This document shows positions 46,309 through 56,584 of a DNA stretch of 64,000 bases, one piece after another. A program made the position numbers and the translations under genes. Under the pieces are notes generated by a model, which was not told where the DNA came from, did not search any database, and saw nothing but the letters and a program-made list of their open reading frames with translations. This DNA comes from Neoarius graeffei. Its lineage: Eukaryota > Chordata > Actinopteri > Siluriformes > Ariidae. Position 1 is the first letter of the stretch; every line of letters begins with the position of its first letter. Where the stretch lies: the NCBI RefSeq assembly GCF_027579695.1, contig NC_083577.1, positions 55,748,283-55,812,282 of the forward strand. Direction: 5' to 3'.

Positions 46309-46310
<2 letters not shown>
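46121..46310 (+). mobile_element. Truncated mariner end, head-to-head with the previous element
   Basis: CAACCCCGATTCCAAAAAAA at 46121 is the same terminal repeat as that ending at 46118, in mirror orientation sharing TA 46119-46120. Homology fades into A/T runs by about 46310 and a (CA)n run. Confidence 0.75.
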
Positions 46311-46341
<31 letters not shown>

Positions 46342-46354
46342 TAATTTATATATC

Positions 46355-46950
46355 ACAAAATTTATTCTATCCACATTCACTGGATATGAGCAATTGCGTG
46401 CTCTGATTGACTACTCCACTGCTAGGATATCAGCTCATATACAGTGAGTAGAAAAAAATAAAATTGTGGAGCATGTTGCTCAACCAACCGAGGACAAAAT
46501 GAAAACTCTACTTGGAAACAAAACCTCAAAAATAATTAAGTGTTTAAAAGAAACAGAAATAGCTAAAAGAATATAGTTTTGGGGTCCCCCATATCTCCTG
46601 TTCCACACTCCAGCCCTGTTCCACCTTTAAGTTGGTTTGCCAACCGCCAAACCATATATAATATATATACACTAATAATTCTTGAAAAATAAAAAAGATA
46701 CTTTCTTGCCATCAAATACATACATACATTTTATATATGCATGTATTTGATGGCAAGAAAGAATCTTTTATTTTTCAAGAATTATTATTGTAGCATTTTT
46801 CACAAATTGCTACAGTCATTTCGCTGGTTTGTTTACATTCTAAGTAGAAATGATTTTGTCGGCTGTTTTATATAAAGTTTTTATTCATCAAATTTAAAAA
46901 AAAAATGCTCCGTTTCTCAAAATCCAGTGAACGTGGATAGAATAAAACAG
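46355..46950. mobile_element. MITE with nested hairpin
   Basis: TTTATTCTATCCACATTCACTGGAT at about 46359 pairs with the inverse of ATCCAGTGAACGTGGATAGA (about 46921). Inside, 46671-46790 is a further hairpin with arms TAATTCTTGAAAAATAAAA and TGCCATCAAATACAT. Immediately outside, ACACACACTAATTT occurs on both sides (about 46337 and 47043). Confidence 0.65.
46671..46790. repeat. Near-perfect hairpin, arms about 50 bp
   Basis: AATAATTCTTGAAAAATAAA ... CTTTCTTGCCATCAAATACA is mirrored by TGTATTTGATGGCAAGAAAG ... TTTATTTTTCAAGAATTATT. One arm has GATA where the other has GAAT; otherwise almost exact. Confidence 0.9.
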
Positions 46951-47051
46951 TTATTCCACTCAATCTCGTCGTACATGTCTTACAGCCGATACGTGCCTTA
47001 TCGGCTGTCAGCTCGTGTACAACTCGAGTTCATGGAATAACACACACACTA

Positions 47052-47056
<5 letters not shown>

Positions 47057-47089
<33 letters not shown>

Positions 47090-48477
47090 CACAGATGCGC
47101 AATGGAAAATGCATTTATACAGTATTTCTAGACTCAACTGTCTCTGTGGTCGTATCTAATACTGTCCCAGAATGTGTTATGGGAAAATTTTCATTTAAAA
47201 CAATTACACAAGTTAGCAGTTTAAACAGAGTATGTTATACTATTTTTATAATAATATTTAAGACACTGACACTATTAAATAACACATGGAATTATGCAGT
47301 GACCAAGAGGTGTAAAGCAAATGCATTTTATATTTTAAATTCAGTATTCCTGACAATGCACACTCTTGATATCTTCTTAGCCAGCTTCATGAGGGAGCTT
47401 CCCACAGTAGGCTTTTACTAATGCTCCCAATTAGGCTGAGCACTTGTTGTTTCTAAGTAAATAAAAAAAATAAACTACTTGCTTGTTTAAAAACATTTTT
47501 ATAGCCACAAACCATAAATAACTACAAATGCCAAGTCAGAATCATACACACCAAGCATATGTACACACATCAACCATCAAGTTAGACACGGTACTTCAAA
47601 ACACAAAGCACTCATCAAAATACAAAGACCACAAAAACAGCCACTAAATAAGCAATTTATATACATTTCATCTAATTACCTTACAAAATGACATAAGCCA
47701 CAAAACAAGCATTTCTCAAAAGCTGCTTGCATTCCAAAAGCATATTGCAAAAACAGGGGAAAAGTACTGGTACTGTGTGTAAAGTTTACATATACAAAAA
47801 CAAACAAAAATGAAGAAATTTAAATAAATAAATTAAAACTTGTGCATCATCTAGTCAGTCATGAGGATTTGGCCACAAAACCTCATCTACATCAAATATC
47901 TACAAATGTTTAAAATTTGGCAGGTATAAACTTGTATTAAGTCCACTTTGATAAATCAGTCACTAAGAAAAAAAATACAGACTAAATGAAGGAAAAAATA
48001 AGAACAAACAAACCCCACACAGCTTTTTTTTTTTTTTTTTTACCAGGAAACCACAAAGCACAATGTCCTCGCATCTGAATACTTTCCCATGGTGGAAAAT
48101 TTATCTCCCGGCATAAATCACTGGCACCAAATATTCCTTCAAAAAATTTTAAATAAAAGTCTACTTATAGAAATCCTTTATTAACAGGCTTAAATATGTG
48201 GTGCGTCCACCATACAGTTCCCTGTGAAAGAGCGCATGAATGACTGCTGGAGCACCTGTCAGAGCTGTGCTGTTATAGAAGACTACTGCACACCTTCAGA
48301 TAGGAAAATTCAACAACATTGTGATAAAATGCAAGAACTAATATACAGACTAAGACTCACTTACCGATCACTCTGATCGTACGTTCAAAATACTTTTGAA
48401 ATCCCGCCACCTGGAATTGACCTTTATTTATTTATAAACAAAACATAGTTTTTATTTAAAATTTGTTTTACATAGAC
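47057..48477. other. Anonymous AT-rich sequence
   Basis: A (TA)n run at 47058-47088 and a T-run at 48024-48042. No recognised transposon or exon in 1.4 kb. Confidence 0.45.
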
Positions 48478-48489
48478 TTATATTTAGTA

Positions 48490-48606
48490 ATAACCTGGTG
48501 ACTTGTCCAGGGTGTACCCCGCCTCTCGCCCATAGTTAGCTGGGATAGGCTCTAGCTAGCCTGCGACCCTGTAGAACAGGATAAGCGGCTACAGATAATG
48601 GATGGA
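48490..48606 (+). mobile_element. 5'-truncated V-SINE with 12-bp target duplication
   Basis: Only the 3' part is present (GTGACTTGTCCAGGGTGTAC ... GGATAAGCGGCTACAGATAA, GGATGG). TTATATTTAGTA occurs at 48478-48489 and 48607-48618. Confidence 0.92.
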
Positions 48607-48914
48607 TTATATTTAGTACAAAATATCTTTTATATAAATGTCAGTGCTTATGTACTTTTTTTTTAAAAGTACTTCATCTACTTCAACAATGTTACACAAG
48701 ATCGATCCATAACAGTTGTAAATGTCGCTTAATTCCACAGGGTGTCGATAATGGTGGACACCAGTGAAAGTGATCACTGTTATCGAAACATCACATGACT
48801 TCTCAAATGCACGTTTAGATACAAAATGGCGAATGTCAAATGAAAGAGTAAAAAGCAAAGTAGGTTTTGACAAGGATATCATGAAATATCAGTGAATTTG
48901 ATTAGCAAAAACAT

Positions 48915-49060
48915 AACAGTTCCTGATGTGGGTGGAGCACAAAAGCACGGCAGGCGAGATTTGATGTTCACATACACGCTTTTTATTTTCCTTATTTTAG
49001 CTTTTCAGCTTCATTCATTCAGTCACACATGCAACACACACGCGTTGTGGTCGGGAGTGG
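48915..49060 (-). mobile_element. LTR fragment related to the 44457-45069 LTR
   Basis: On the minus strand: GTTGTGGTCGG-related start, then CTGCCGTGCTTTTGTGCTCC and ACCCACATCAGGAACTGTT, matching the 3' half of the LTR ending at 44754. Its junction with the gypsy LTR at 49067 is direct. Confidence 0.7.
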
Positions 49061-49066
49061 GGGGGG

Positions 49067-49613
49067 TGTTAGGACTGGGACTGTTTTGGCCTCTAGAGGC
49101 CGCTGTTATGTTTATCTTGTCATGTTTGTTTTGGCCTCTAGAGGCCGCCACTGTGTTTTGTGTTTGTCTTGATTGCCTGTTTCCTGCCCCACCCTGTTCC
49201 TTAATTGTTTTGTGTATAAATTGTTCCCTTGTCACGGAGTCTTTATGCTATGCTGTCTTGTGCTAGTTTCCTCTGTCTCACGTATCTCGCCTGTGCCCTT
49301 GTGTTTTTTGATATTTTTTTGCTTTCTTTGGACTTTGTACCTTTTTGATCTTCTGAGCATTCAGCATTTTGCCTTTCCTTTGTTTTTTGGACATTTAACC
49401 TTTGGATATTTTTATTTTGGTTTATCTTCTGAGCTTTTGGATTTTCTTTTTGTTTTTTTCTGTTGGATTGTATATAGTGTAAATAAACTGTTTTTTGATA
49501 CTCTACTGTCGCCTCACGCCTCTGCACTTGAGTCATCACCCTGGTGGCCTAGTGGGGGTTTGCTGGATTATCACACCAGCGACCCGGGTTCGAATCCCAG
49601 CAAAACCCTAACA
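49067..49613 (+). mobile_element. 5' LTR of the Ty3/gypsy element (547 bp)
   Basis: Begins TGTTAGGACTGGG and ends ACCCTAACA, with perfect TGTTAGG/CCTAACA tips. It contains a GGCCTCTAGAGGCCGC motif twice (about 49090 and 49135), TGTATAAATTG (TATA-like, about 49212) and AATAAA near 49485. The last 70 bases contain a tRNA-like module. gag begins 14 bases after the LTR. Confidence 0.82.
49544..49605 (+). other. tRNA-like module within the gypsy LTR
   Basis: TGGTGGCCTAGTGGGG resembles a box A, GGGTTCGAATCCC is a canonical box B, and TGCTGG/CCAGC flank a possible anticodon loop of nine bases. No cloverleaf with a seven-base loop or good acceptor stem forms, so it is not a tRNA gene. Confidence 0.5.
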
Positions 49614-49626
49614 GAAAGACTCCGTC

Positions 49627-50598
49627 ATGACCGACTCAGCAAAGACGTCTTCAACGGTCTACCCGGCTAACCTTCAGGGAATTATGGCTTCTTTAACACA
49701 CTTCGGAGCTACCATAGACACTCATGGACGAACACTTGCTCGCACGAGGTACTGCTTCAGCAAATTGGGAAAATCCTGGCACAGCTGACTCCTCTGCCCG
49801 CATCTCCTCATCCTGATCCGGCTCCTGCTCCACCATCTGCACCCGCCCCAGTGCCTCCTGCCATGCTGTCTCCTTCACCTCGTGAACCCAGCCTTCCTGC
49901 ACCACAGAGGTATGACGGTGAGTGCCGGAAGTTCCTTACCCAGTGCCAACTCACCTTTGAGCTTCAGCTTACCACCTACACTACGGATCGCCGCAAGACT
50001 GCCTTTGTGATAACCTTGTTAAGCTGGTAAGGCACGAGCTTGGGCAACGGCCATTTGGCAGAGACAGGGACCTGAGTGCTCTGATTTCAAGTTGTTTATG
50101 GAGGAGATGCTTCGTGTCTTCGATCAGGCAGACACCAGTAAAGACGCAGCCAGGAAGCTCATGTCCATCTGGCAAGAAGGAAGCATCGCGGACTACGCCA
50201 TCGCGTTCCGGACGCTCGCAGCTGTCAGCGGATGGAACGAAGCAGCCTTTCACCATGGTTTGTCTGACCCTATCAAAGACGGCCTGGCCTCTATCGGATG
50301 CCCAAGTGACCTCGAAACTCTGATCTTACATTCTACTCGTCTTGACAACAGGATTAGAGAGCGACGCCAAGTCCTGAGCTTCCCCGGCCTCACTGCCTCG
50401 ACCTGGAGCCCGTCTACCTCCTCCAGTGACTGTCCAGAGCCCATGCAAGTTGGCCGTACTTGTCTCTCTGCAGCTGAGAGGGAGCGCAGAAGGAGGGACA
50501 AGTGCTGCATCTACTGTGGCAAGCCTGGCCATTTCCGAGCATCATGTCCCGAGCTCTCGGGAAAAGGACCGCCCCGTCCAGCCGAGGGAGGGTTGTGA
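49627..50598 (+). pseudogene. Ty3/gypsy gag (capsid, zinc knuckle), one early frameshift
   Basis: ATG 49627 opens MTDSAKTSSTVYPANLQGIM; a shift near 49745 leads to a Pro-rich segment and then the capsid (RYDGECRKFLTQCQLTFELQ, GSIADYAIAFRTLAAVSGWN). After a second discontinuity near 50025-50090, 50092-50598 is open. It ends with one CCHC knuckle CIYCGKPGHFRASC (about 50509) and TGA at 50596-50598. Gag packages the element RNA into virus-like particles in the cytoplasm. pol overlaps its end in another frame. Confidence 0.88.
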
Positions 50599-53278
50599 CG
50601 GGGCCTACCCTCTCTCCTGAACTCCCTGGCCAAGGAGTCTACATCCCGGTCTCCATCTCCTGGGGTGAGTCCGTCCACTCTTGTCAGGCCTTGTTAGACT
50701 CCGGGGCGGCTGGAAACTTTATGGATGTTCACTTCGCCCAAAGTGTCAATGTCCCGACTGCACCTCTTGAAGTCCCACTGTCTGTGTCTGCCCTGGATGG
50801 CCAAACCTTAGGTGACGGAAGAGTCACCCAAGTAACTTCTCCAGTCTTCCTCCAGTCTCAAGGTCACAAGGAAGAAATATCCCTGCACCTGATTCCTTCA
50901 CCAGAGTTCCCAGTGATTCTAGGCCTTCCTTGGCTTACCCGCCACAACCCTCGCATAGACTGGGTAACAAGCCAGGTTGTGGAATGGGGCCCTGCGTGCC
51001 ATGCCTCTTGTCTGCTCTCTAGCTCTCCTGTGTCTCCTGCCGAGCCTCCTGATCTCACCGAGTTATCTCAAGTTCCCACAGAGTACTGGGATCTCAAGGA
51101 AGTTTTCAGCAAGAGCAGGGCCGCCGTTCTTCCTCCACACCGTGCCTACGACTGTGCCATCGACTTGCTCCCTGGGACTACCCCTCTTCTTGGCAGACTG
51201 TTTTCCCTTTCTCAGCCAGAATGCAAGGCCATGGAGGAGTACATCAAGGACGCCTTGGCTTCTGGGTTCATTCGACCATCCACCTCACCCGCTGGTGCTG
51301 GCTTCTTCTTTGTCGGCAAGAAGGATGGGGGGGCTCCGGCCGTGTATTGATTACAGGGGTCTGAACAAGATCACTGTATGCAACCGCTATCCCCTTCCAC
51401 TGATGTCCACAGCATTCGATCTGCTCCAAGGCGCCACTTCATCCATATCTGACAGGGAGACGAATAGAAGACTGCCTTTAATACCCCGTCTGGGCACTAT
51501 GAGTACCAGGTGATGCCCTTCAGACTCACCAACGCACCAGCTGTTTTTCAGGCCCTAATCAACGACGTCTTGAGGGACATGATTACCCAGTACGTTTTTG
51601 TCTACCTCGACGACATCCTAATCTTTTCCAAGACCGTGCAGGAGCACCGCCACTATGTCCACCAGGTTCTCCAGAGGCTGCTACAGAACAATCTGTTTGC
51701 TAAGGCCCAGAAATGCGAATTTCATGTTCCCGAGGTTTCCTTTCTGGGTTTTATTGTACAGACGGGCCAACTCCAGATGAATCCAGCCAAGACCCTGGCC
51801 GTCCGGGACTGGCCCACCCCCAAGTCCGTCAAAGAGGTTCAGCGGTTCTTAGGATTTGCTAACTTCTACCGCAAGTTTATCAGGAACTTCAGTTCTGTAG
51901 CAGCGCCCATATCGGACCTCACCAAAGGGACAGGTGGATCGTATGTCTGGTCTCCTCAGGCGGAAAAGGCGTTCAAAGACCTCAAGCACCGCTTCTGCAC
52001 AACACCCATTCTGGTCCTCCCGGACCCTTCGCAACCCTTCATCGTCGAGGTGGACGTCTCGGACAGCGGCATCGGCACGGTCCTCTCTCAATGCTTGGAA
52101 GGAAGGTTGCACCCCTGCGCATACTTCTCCCACCACCTGAGTTCTGCGGAGTCCCGGTATGACGTGGGGGATCGAGAACTGCTAGCAGTTAAACTGGCCC
52201 TTGAGGAATGGAGGCACTGGCTGGAGGGAGCGCAACATCCATTTTTGGTCTGGACAGACCACAAGAACCTGGAGTACCTCCAGCAAGCAAAGAGACTCAA
52301 TCCACGACAGGCTAGGTGGGCCTTGTTTTTCAGTCGGTTCGACTTTACCCTATCATACCGCCCCGGCTCCAAAAACACCAAACCTGACGCGCTGTCCAGG
52401 CTGTTCACTCCCACCAACAGGGAGAGCGAAGTTGGGCCTATTATCCCTGTGTCCCGGATTGTGGCCCCTGTCCGCTGGGGTATTGAGGAGACTGTCCGAC
52501 GAGCCCAACGCCAGGACCCCGGTCCTGGGACAGGGCCACCGGGCCTCTTGTACGTCCCACATCAAGCCTGGGCCAAGGTTCTCCAGTGGGGTCACTCGTC
52601 CCCTCTCACTGCCCACCCGGAAGCTCGAAGGACCCTGGACTTCCTGAGAAGACGCTTCTGGTGGCCAAGCATGGAGAAGGAAGTGAGGTCATTCGTCCTT
52701 TCCTGCGAGGTGTGCACCAGAAGCAAGAACCCACGACAGCATCCCCAGGGCCTCCTGCATCCTCTGACCATTCCCCGGTGTCCCTGGTCCCACGTGGCAG
52801 TCGACTTCATCACGGGTCTCCCGGAGTCACAAGGTAACACTGTCATTTTGGTCATAGTGGACAGATTCTCCAAGGCCTGCCGCTTTATACCACTGTGCAA
52901 GCTCCCTTCTGCCCTTGAAACTGCTAAACTAATCATATCTTCCGAGTCTTTGGTCTCCCTCAGGATATCGTCTCAGACCAGGGGCCCCAGTTCTCCTCCC
53001 GAGTGTGGCACAGGTTTTGCAAGCTCATCGGAGCCACTGCCAGCCTCTCCTCTGGGTTCCACCCACAGTCCAACGGCCAGACGGAGAGGCTCAACCAGGA
53101 CCTGGAAACCACCCTGCGAGGCCTGGCTATGGATAATCCGACTTTGTGGAGCACCTGGCTGCCATGGGCAGAGTACACCCACAACACCCTGCAGTCATCG
53201 GCTACCAAGCTGTCGCCGTTCCAGTGCCAATTCGGGTTCCAGCCACCTCTGTTCCCGGACCAGGAGGAGGATGCGGGG
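50502..53278 (+). pseudogene. Ty3/gypsy pol (protease, RT, RNase H, integrase), truncated
   Basis: Order: aspartic protease (LLDSGAAGNFMD, about 50692; VILGLPWLTRHNP), reverse transcriptase ([17 protein letters not shown] near 51265, a frameshift near 51345, [39 protein letters not shown] near 51590), RNase H ([46 protein letters not shown]), an HHCC integrase zinc finger ([20 protein letters not shown] ... CEVCTRSK) and the integrase core ([27 protein letters not shown]). A shift near 52950 separates [11 protein letters not shown] and [18 protein letters not shown]. It is cut at 53278 before the C-terminal domain and 3' LTR. Confidence 0.93.
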
Positions 53279-54125
53279 AAGGAGTGTAGTCTGGACTGCT
53301 TTCTTCATGTCTTTTTATTATTAGGCACAAAAAGCAATAAGGATTAAATAGGCACAATATAATCTTTGAAACATTAACTTATGTTGTTGCTTCACACTCA
53401 TGTAGCATCAGCCACATAAAGTTTTATTTATCAGTAGCGTAAAATAGTATTATGTCTAAGACACTTTATATTTCGTATTAAAACGTCTATGTAAAGTAAG
53501 ACATAGAAAGCCTCACTTTAAGAGAAATTCAGGGTGAGCGTGAGCCTAGGAAGTCTATAGGGTTCTTCTCTGTCACTCACCCTGTCACTGACACACGCAC
53601 ACACCTCCTCGCTCCCTGTCCTATGGCCTTAGACCCTTTAAATCACGTGCTCGTTTTTTGAATGGGGAAACAGAAAGAGGAATGAATGAAGGTAGATGGA
53701 AGCCGGCGCATGTACATTCTGACATCCTTCAGTACTCTTCAATGCTCCGAAATAGATTGACTGCTACACGCTTAAGGATTATTTTTTTTCTTCTTCGCCC
53801 TTTTTGAGGAAGGTACAGACGGACTTAAACCCACATCTGAAGAGGTGAGATCGCTCCTTTTTTGTTTCCTATTTTTTTTTGCTGGCGAGGATTTTGTTTT
53901 TGGAAAGCGCACGGGCGGTGCGCGGTTTTTGTTATTGAGGTATTTCACCTGACGTCACAGGGTCACGTGACGCCCCGGTGTCCACCATTTTGGATGGCAA
54001 GCTAGCTAATGTCAACAACAGTAGCTGGTATGTTACTGTAGCAATGTTTACGGTCAGTCATTTGGATGACTGTTAAAACCTTTCAGTCTCAAGTTTTTCC
54101 TTTACTGGATTTACTAGTTTACTGA

Positions 54126-54500
54126 GCCAGCCGGCCCCGGAGCGCTAGCTAGCTAGCCAGCCGGCCGGCCCCGGAGCGCTAGCTAGCTAGCCAGCCGGCC
54201 GGCCCCGGAGCGCTAGCTAGCTAGCCAGTCGGCCGGCCCCGGAGCGCTAGCCAGCCAGCCGGCCGGCCCCGGAGCGCCAGCCGGCCGGCCCCGGAGCGCC
54301 AGCCGGCCGGCCCCGGAGCGCCAGCCGGCCGGCCCCGGAGCGCCAGCCGGCCGGCCCCGGAGCGCCAGCCGGCCGGCCCCGGAGCGCCAGCCGGCCGGCC
54401 CCGGAGCGCCAGCCGGCCGGCCCCGGAGCGCCAGCCGGCCGGCCCCGGAGCGCTAGCTAGCCCCGGAGCGCTAGCTAGCCAGCCAGCCCCGGAGCGCGCT
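54126..54500 (+). repeat. GC-rich minisatellite, 22-bp core unit
   Basis: Units CCAGCCGGCCGGCCCCGGAG plus CG, with a longer variant carrying CTAGCTAGCTAG in the outer copies; about 9 uniform 22-bp units in the centre and about 6 longer ones around them. Self-complementary GCCGGCCGGC lies in nearly every unit. Confidence 0.95.
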
Positions 54501-54568
54501 CAGTAAACTTTTAATAACATATTTTGTTTATCCTGAGGACCGAAAGTAAATGAAAATGTGAACAAATC

Positions 54569-54829
54569 TTAGCTGTCAGTGAACAATCCTGGTGGAAGCA
54601 GGTAAACGTCGTTCTCTAAGCCTGCTAACCTCAATTTTTGCAAATACCTCTCCCTCTGCTCACCCTGTAAATGCCCTACGTCGCTGGATCGTGAAGGTGT
54701 TTTCTGCATCTCGCTCCTTTTTCTTTTATGTTTTTCGTTTGTCGCCTTCCTCGCATTCAAACTGATTCGAGCCGTGCCGTCCAAAATGGCAGTGTCACAT
54801 GACTTGGTCACGTGAGTGAAATACCTCAA
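54569..54829 (-). pseudogene. First-exon-like frame of a multi-copy fish element protein
   Basis: From about 54790 on the minus strand: AILDGTARISLNARKATNEK, KRKRSEMQKTPSRSSDVGHL and QGEQRERYLQKLRLAGLEND, ending YLLPPGLFTDS. From memory this matches the N-terminus of uncharacterised fish proteins with SWIM zinc-finger and YqaJ-type nuclease domains; those domains are not present here. It is a truncated remnant carried in a non-autonomous element. The link to YqaJ is tentative. Confidence 0.4.
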
Positions 54830-55313
54830 TACTGCTTACGCAGTGGTTGGACTAAAGACTCTGCCCTGAAGGCTATTCTCTCACTCTTTCTCACTACGCA
54901 CCAGCATACAATAAAATATTCACATTGGAAATATGTTGTAAGCGCGTTTCATGCATTAAGTTATAAGATTTGTTAACGGCTCGTATCGAGTTCGTTACAC
55001 GCACACACCAAAGATATACAGTACAGTACTAAACTTAAGCAAGTTCTGCATTTAGAATGCACAAGCAGTGTTTTAAATCCAGGCTATGCTATTTATCTTC
55101 AAATACATATCACGAAAAGTTCGACCAATCTTCTAATGTCAAATATTTATACTGCAAAAAGTACATAAATTTGCCATGAGTGCGCTTGCGGAAATCGTAC
55201 TCGTGTATTACTGCATACAAATCAGCTGCTCGTGCGTTTTTACTCATCTTTTGGTTGATATCTAAGCAATGTCATAGCACAACAAATTATTTCTGATGAG
55301 GAAATTTTATCTA

Positions 55314-56049
55314 CACTCTCAAAAGAGATGTGTTAAAAACAACACATATTTAACACATCAGCATGTTTATATAAGGACAACACAGTTTGTGTTAATAAAT
55401 GTGTTGAACTCTATAACAGTAACTGTGTTGAACTATTTAACACACTAGTGTGTTAAAACAACACAGTTTGTGTTTTATTTATTTCTCATCTCATCTCATT
55501 ATCTCTAGCCGCTTTATCCTTCTACAGGGTCGCAGGCAAGCTGGAGCCTATCCCAGCAGACTACGGGCGAAAGGCGGGGTACACCCTGGACAAGTCGCCA
55601 GGTCATCACAGGGCTGACACATAGACACAGACAACCATTCACACTCACACCTACGGTCAATTTAGAGTCACCAGTTAGCCTAACCTGCATGTCTTTGGAC
55701 TGTGGGGGAAACCGGAGCACCCGGAGGAAACCCACGCGGACACAGGGAGAACATGCAAACTCCACACAGAAAGGCCCTCGCCGGCCCCGGGGCTCGAACC
55801 CAGACCTTCTTGCTGTGAGGCGACAGCGCTAACCACTACACCACCGTGCCGCCCCGTTTTATTTATTTATTTAAATAAATAAATAAAACACAAACTGTGT
55901 TGTTTTAACACACTAGTGTGTTAAATAGTTCAACACAGTTACTGTGTTATAGAGTTCAACACATTTATTAACACAAACTGTGTTGTCCTTATATAAACAC
56001 GCTGATGTGTTAAATATGTGTTGTTTTTAACACATCTCTTTTGAGAGTG
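55314..56049. mobile_element. Palindromic MITE with TA flanks, split by a SINE
   Basis: CACTCTCAAAAGAGATGTGT at 55314 and its inverse ending at 56049; TA at 55312-55313 and 56050-56051. The arms pair for about 165 bases (AACACACTAGTGTGTT, CAACACAGTTACTGTGTT). A SINE sits in the centre. Confidence 0.9.
55485..55855 (-). mobile_element. V-SINE/DANA-like SINE in the loop of the MITE
   Basis: Full-length minus-strand copy with head GGCGGCACGGTGGTGTAGTG and CTCATCTC tail. Perfect 13-bp duplication GTTTTATTTATTT at 55472-55484 and 55856-55868. Confidence 0.93.
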
Positions 56050-56109
56050 TAATATAAATATAATATTAAACTGCAAAACAAAATAATAAAAAATCATGTG
56101 TCTTACCAG

Positions 56110-56487
56110 GGGCAGCACGGTGGTGTAGTGGTTAGCGCTGTCGCCTCACAGCAAGAAGGTCTGGGTTCGAGCCCCGTGGCCAGCGAGGGCCTTTCTGTGC
56201 AGAGTTTGCATGTTCTCCCCGTGTCCGCGTGGGTTTCCTCTGGGTGCTCCGGTTTCCCCCACGGTCCAAAGACATGCAGGTTAGGTTAACTGGTGACTCT
56301 AAATTGACCGTAGGTGTGAATGTGAGTGTGAATGGTTGTCTGTGTCTATGTGTCAGCCCTGTGATGACCTGGTGACTTGTCCAGGGTGTACCCTGCCTTT
56401 CGCCCGTAGTCAGCTGGGATAGGCTCCAGCTTGCCTGCGACCCTGTAGAACAGGATAAAGCGGCTAGAGATAATGAGATGAGATGAG
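56110..56487 (+). mobile_element. V-SINE/DANA-like SINE, full length
   Basis: Box A, box B GGTTCGAGCCCC and core intact; tail GATAATGAGATGAGATGAG. Duplication GTGTCTTACCAG at 56098-56109 and 56488-56499. Confidence 0.93.
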
Positions 56488-56584
56488 GTGTCTTACCAGA
56501 TATAAAGTGTCGAAAGCAAACACGGTCGTTGTCAGTAGGTTCCGATCCAAAGCTTTCGGCGAGCTTCAGGTTTCTTTGGTATGG

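Larger units (their letters stand above)
53935..54829 (-). mobile_element. DNA element with TIR TTGAGGTATTTCAC, flanked by TA
   Basis: TTGAGGTATTTCAC at 53935 and its inverse ending at 54829, both continued by CACGTGAC-type blocks and CCATTTTGGA further in; TA on both sides. It carries a minus-strand first exon-like frame and a GC-rich minisatellite. Superfamily not established. Confidence 0.7.
53401..54999. mobile_element. LTR-like insertion in repeat R
   Basis: TGTAGCATCAGCC ... GTTCGTTACA with TG/CA tips; flanks CTCA (53397-53400) and CGCA (55000-55003) fit a 4-bp duplication with one mutation. Copy C2 shows the empty site CACACTCACACACC at about 59708. Much of its length is a younger insertion (53935-54829), leaving about 0.7 kb, an LTR-sized unit containing AATAAA near 54910. 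Retroviral or gypsy origin not determined. Confidence 0.7.
53279..55313 (+). repeat. Dispersed repeat R, copy C1 (interrupted by 53401-54999)
   Basis: AAGGAGTGTAGTCTGGACTG at 53279 starts a sequence shared with 59594-60014. Bases 53279-53400 and 55000-55305 together equal copy C2 apart from small changes. Function and family unknown; not protein coding. Confidence 0.85.

Noticed and set aside
49544-49605. tRNA gene
   Set aside because: Box B is perfect but no valid acceptor stem or seven-base anticodon loop forms; it lies in an LTR.
48892-49670. Frames of 124 and 165 codons at 48.9-49.7 kb
   Set aside because: They run through LTR sequence and into the true gag start in a different frame; composition is low-complexity Phe/Leu/Cys.
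54126-54500. Proline/alanine-rich coding repeat
   Set aside because: A tandem minisatellite with stops in the flanking frames; no exon borders.
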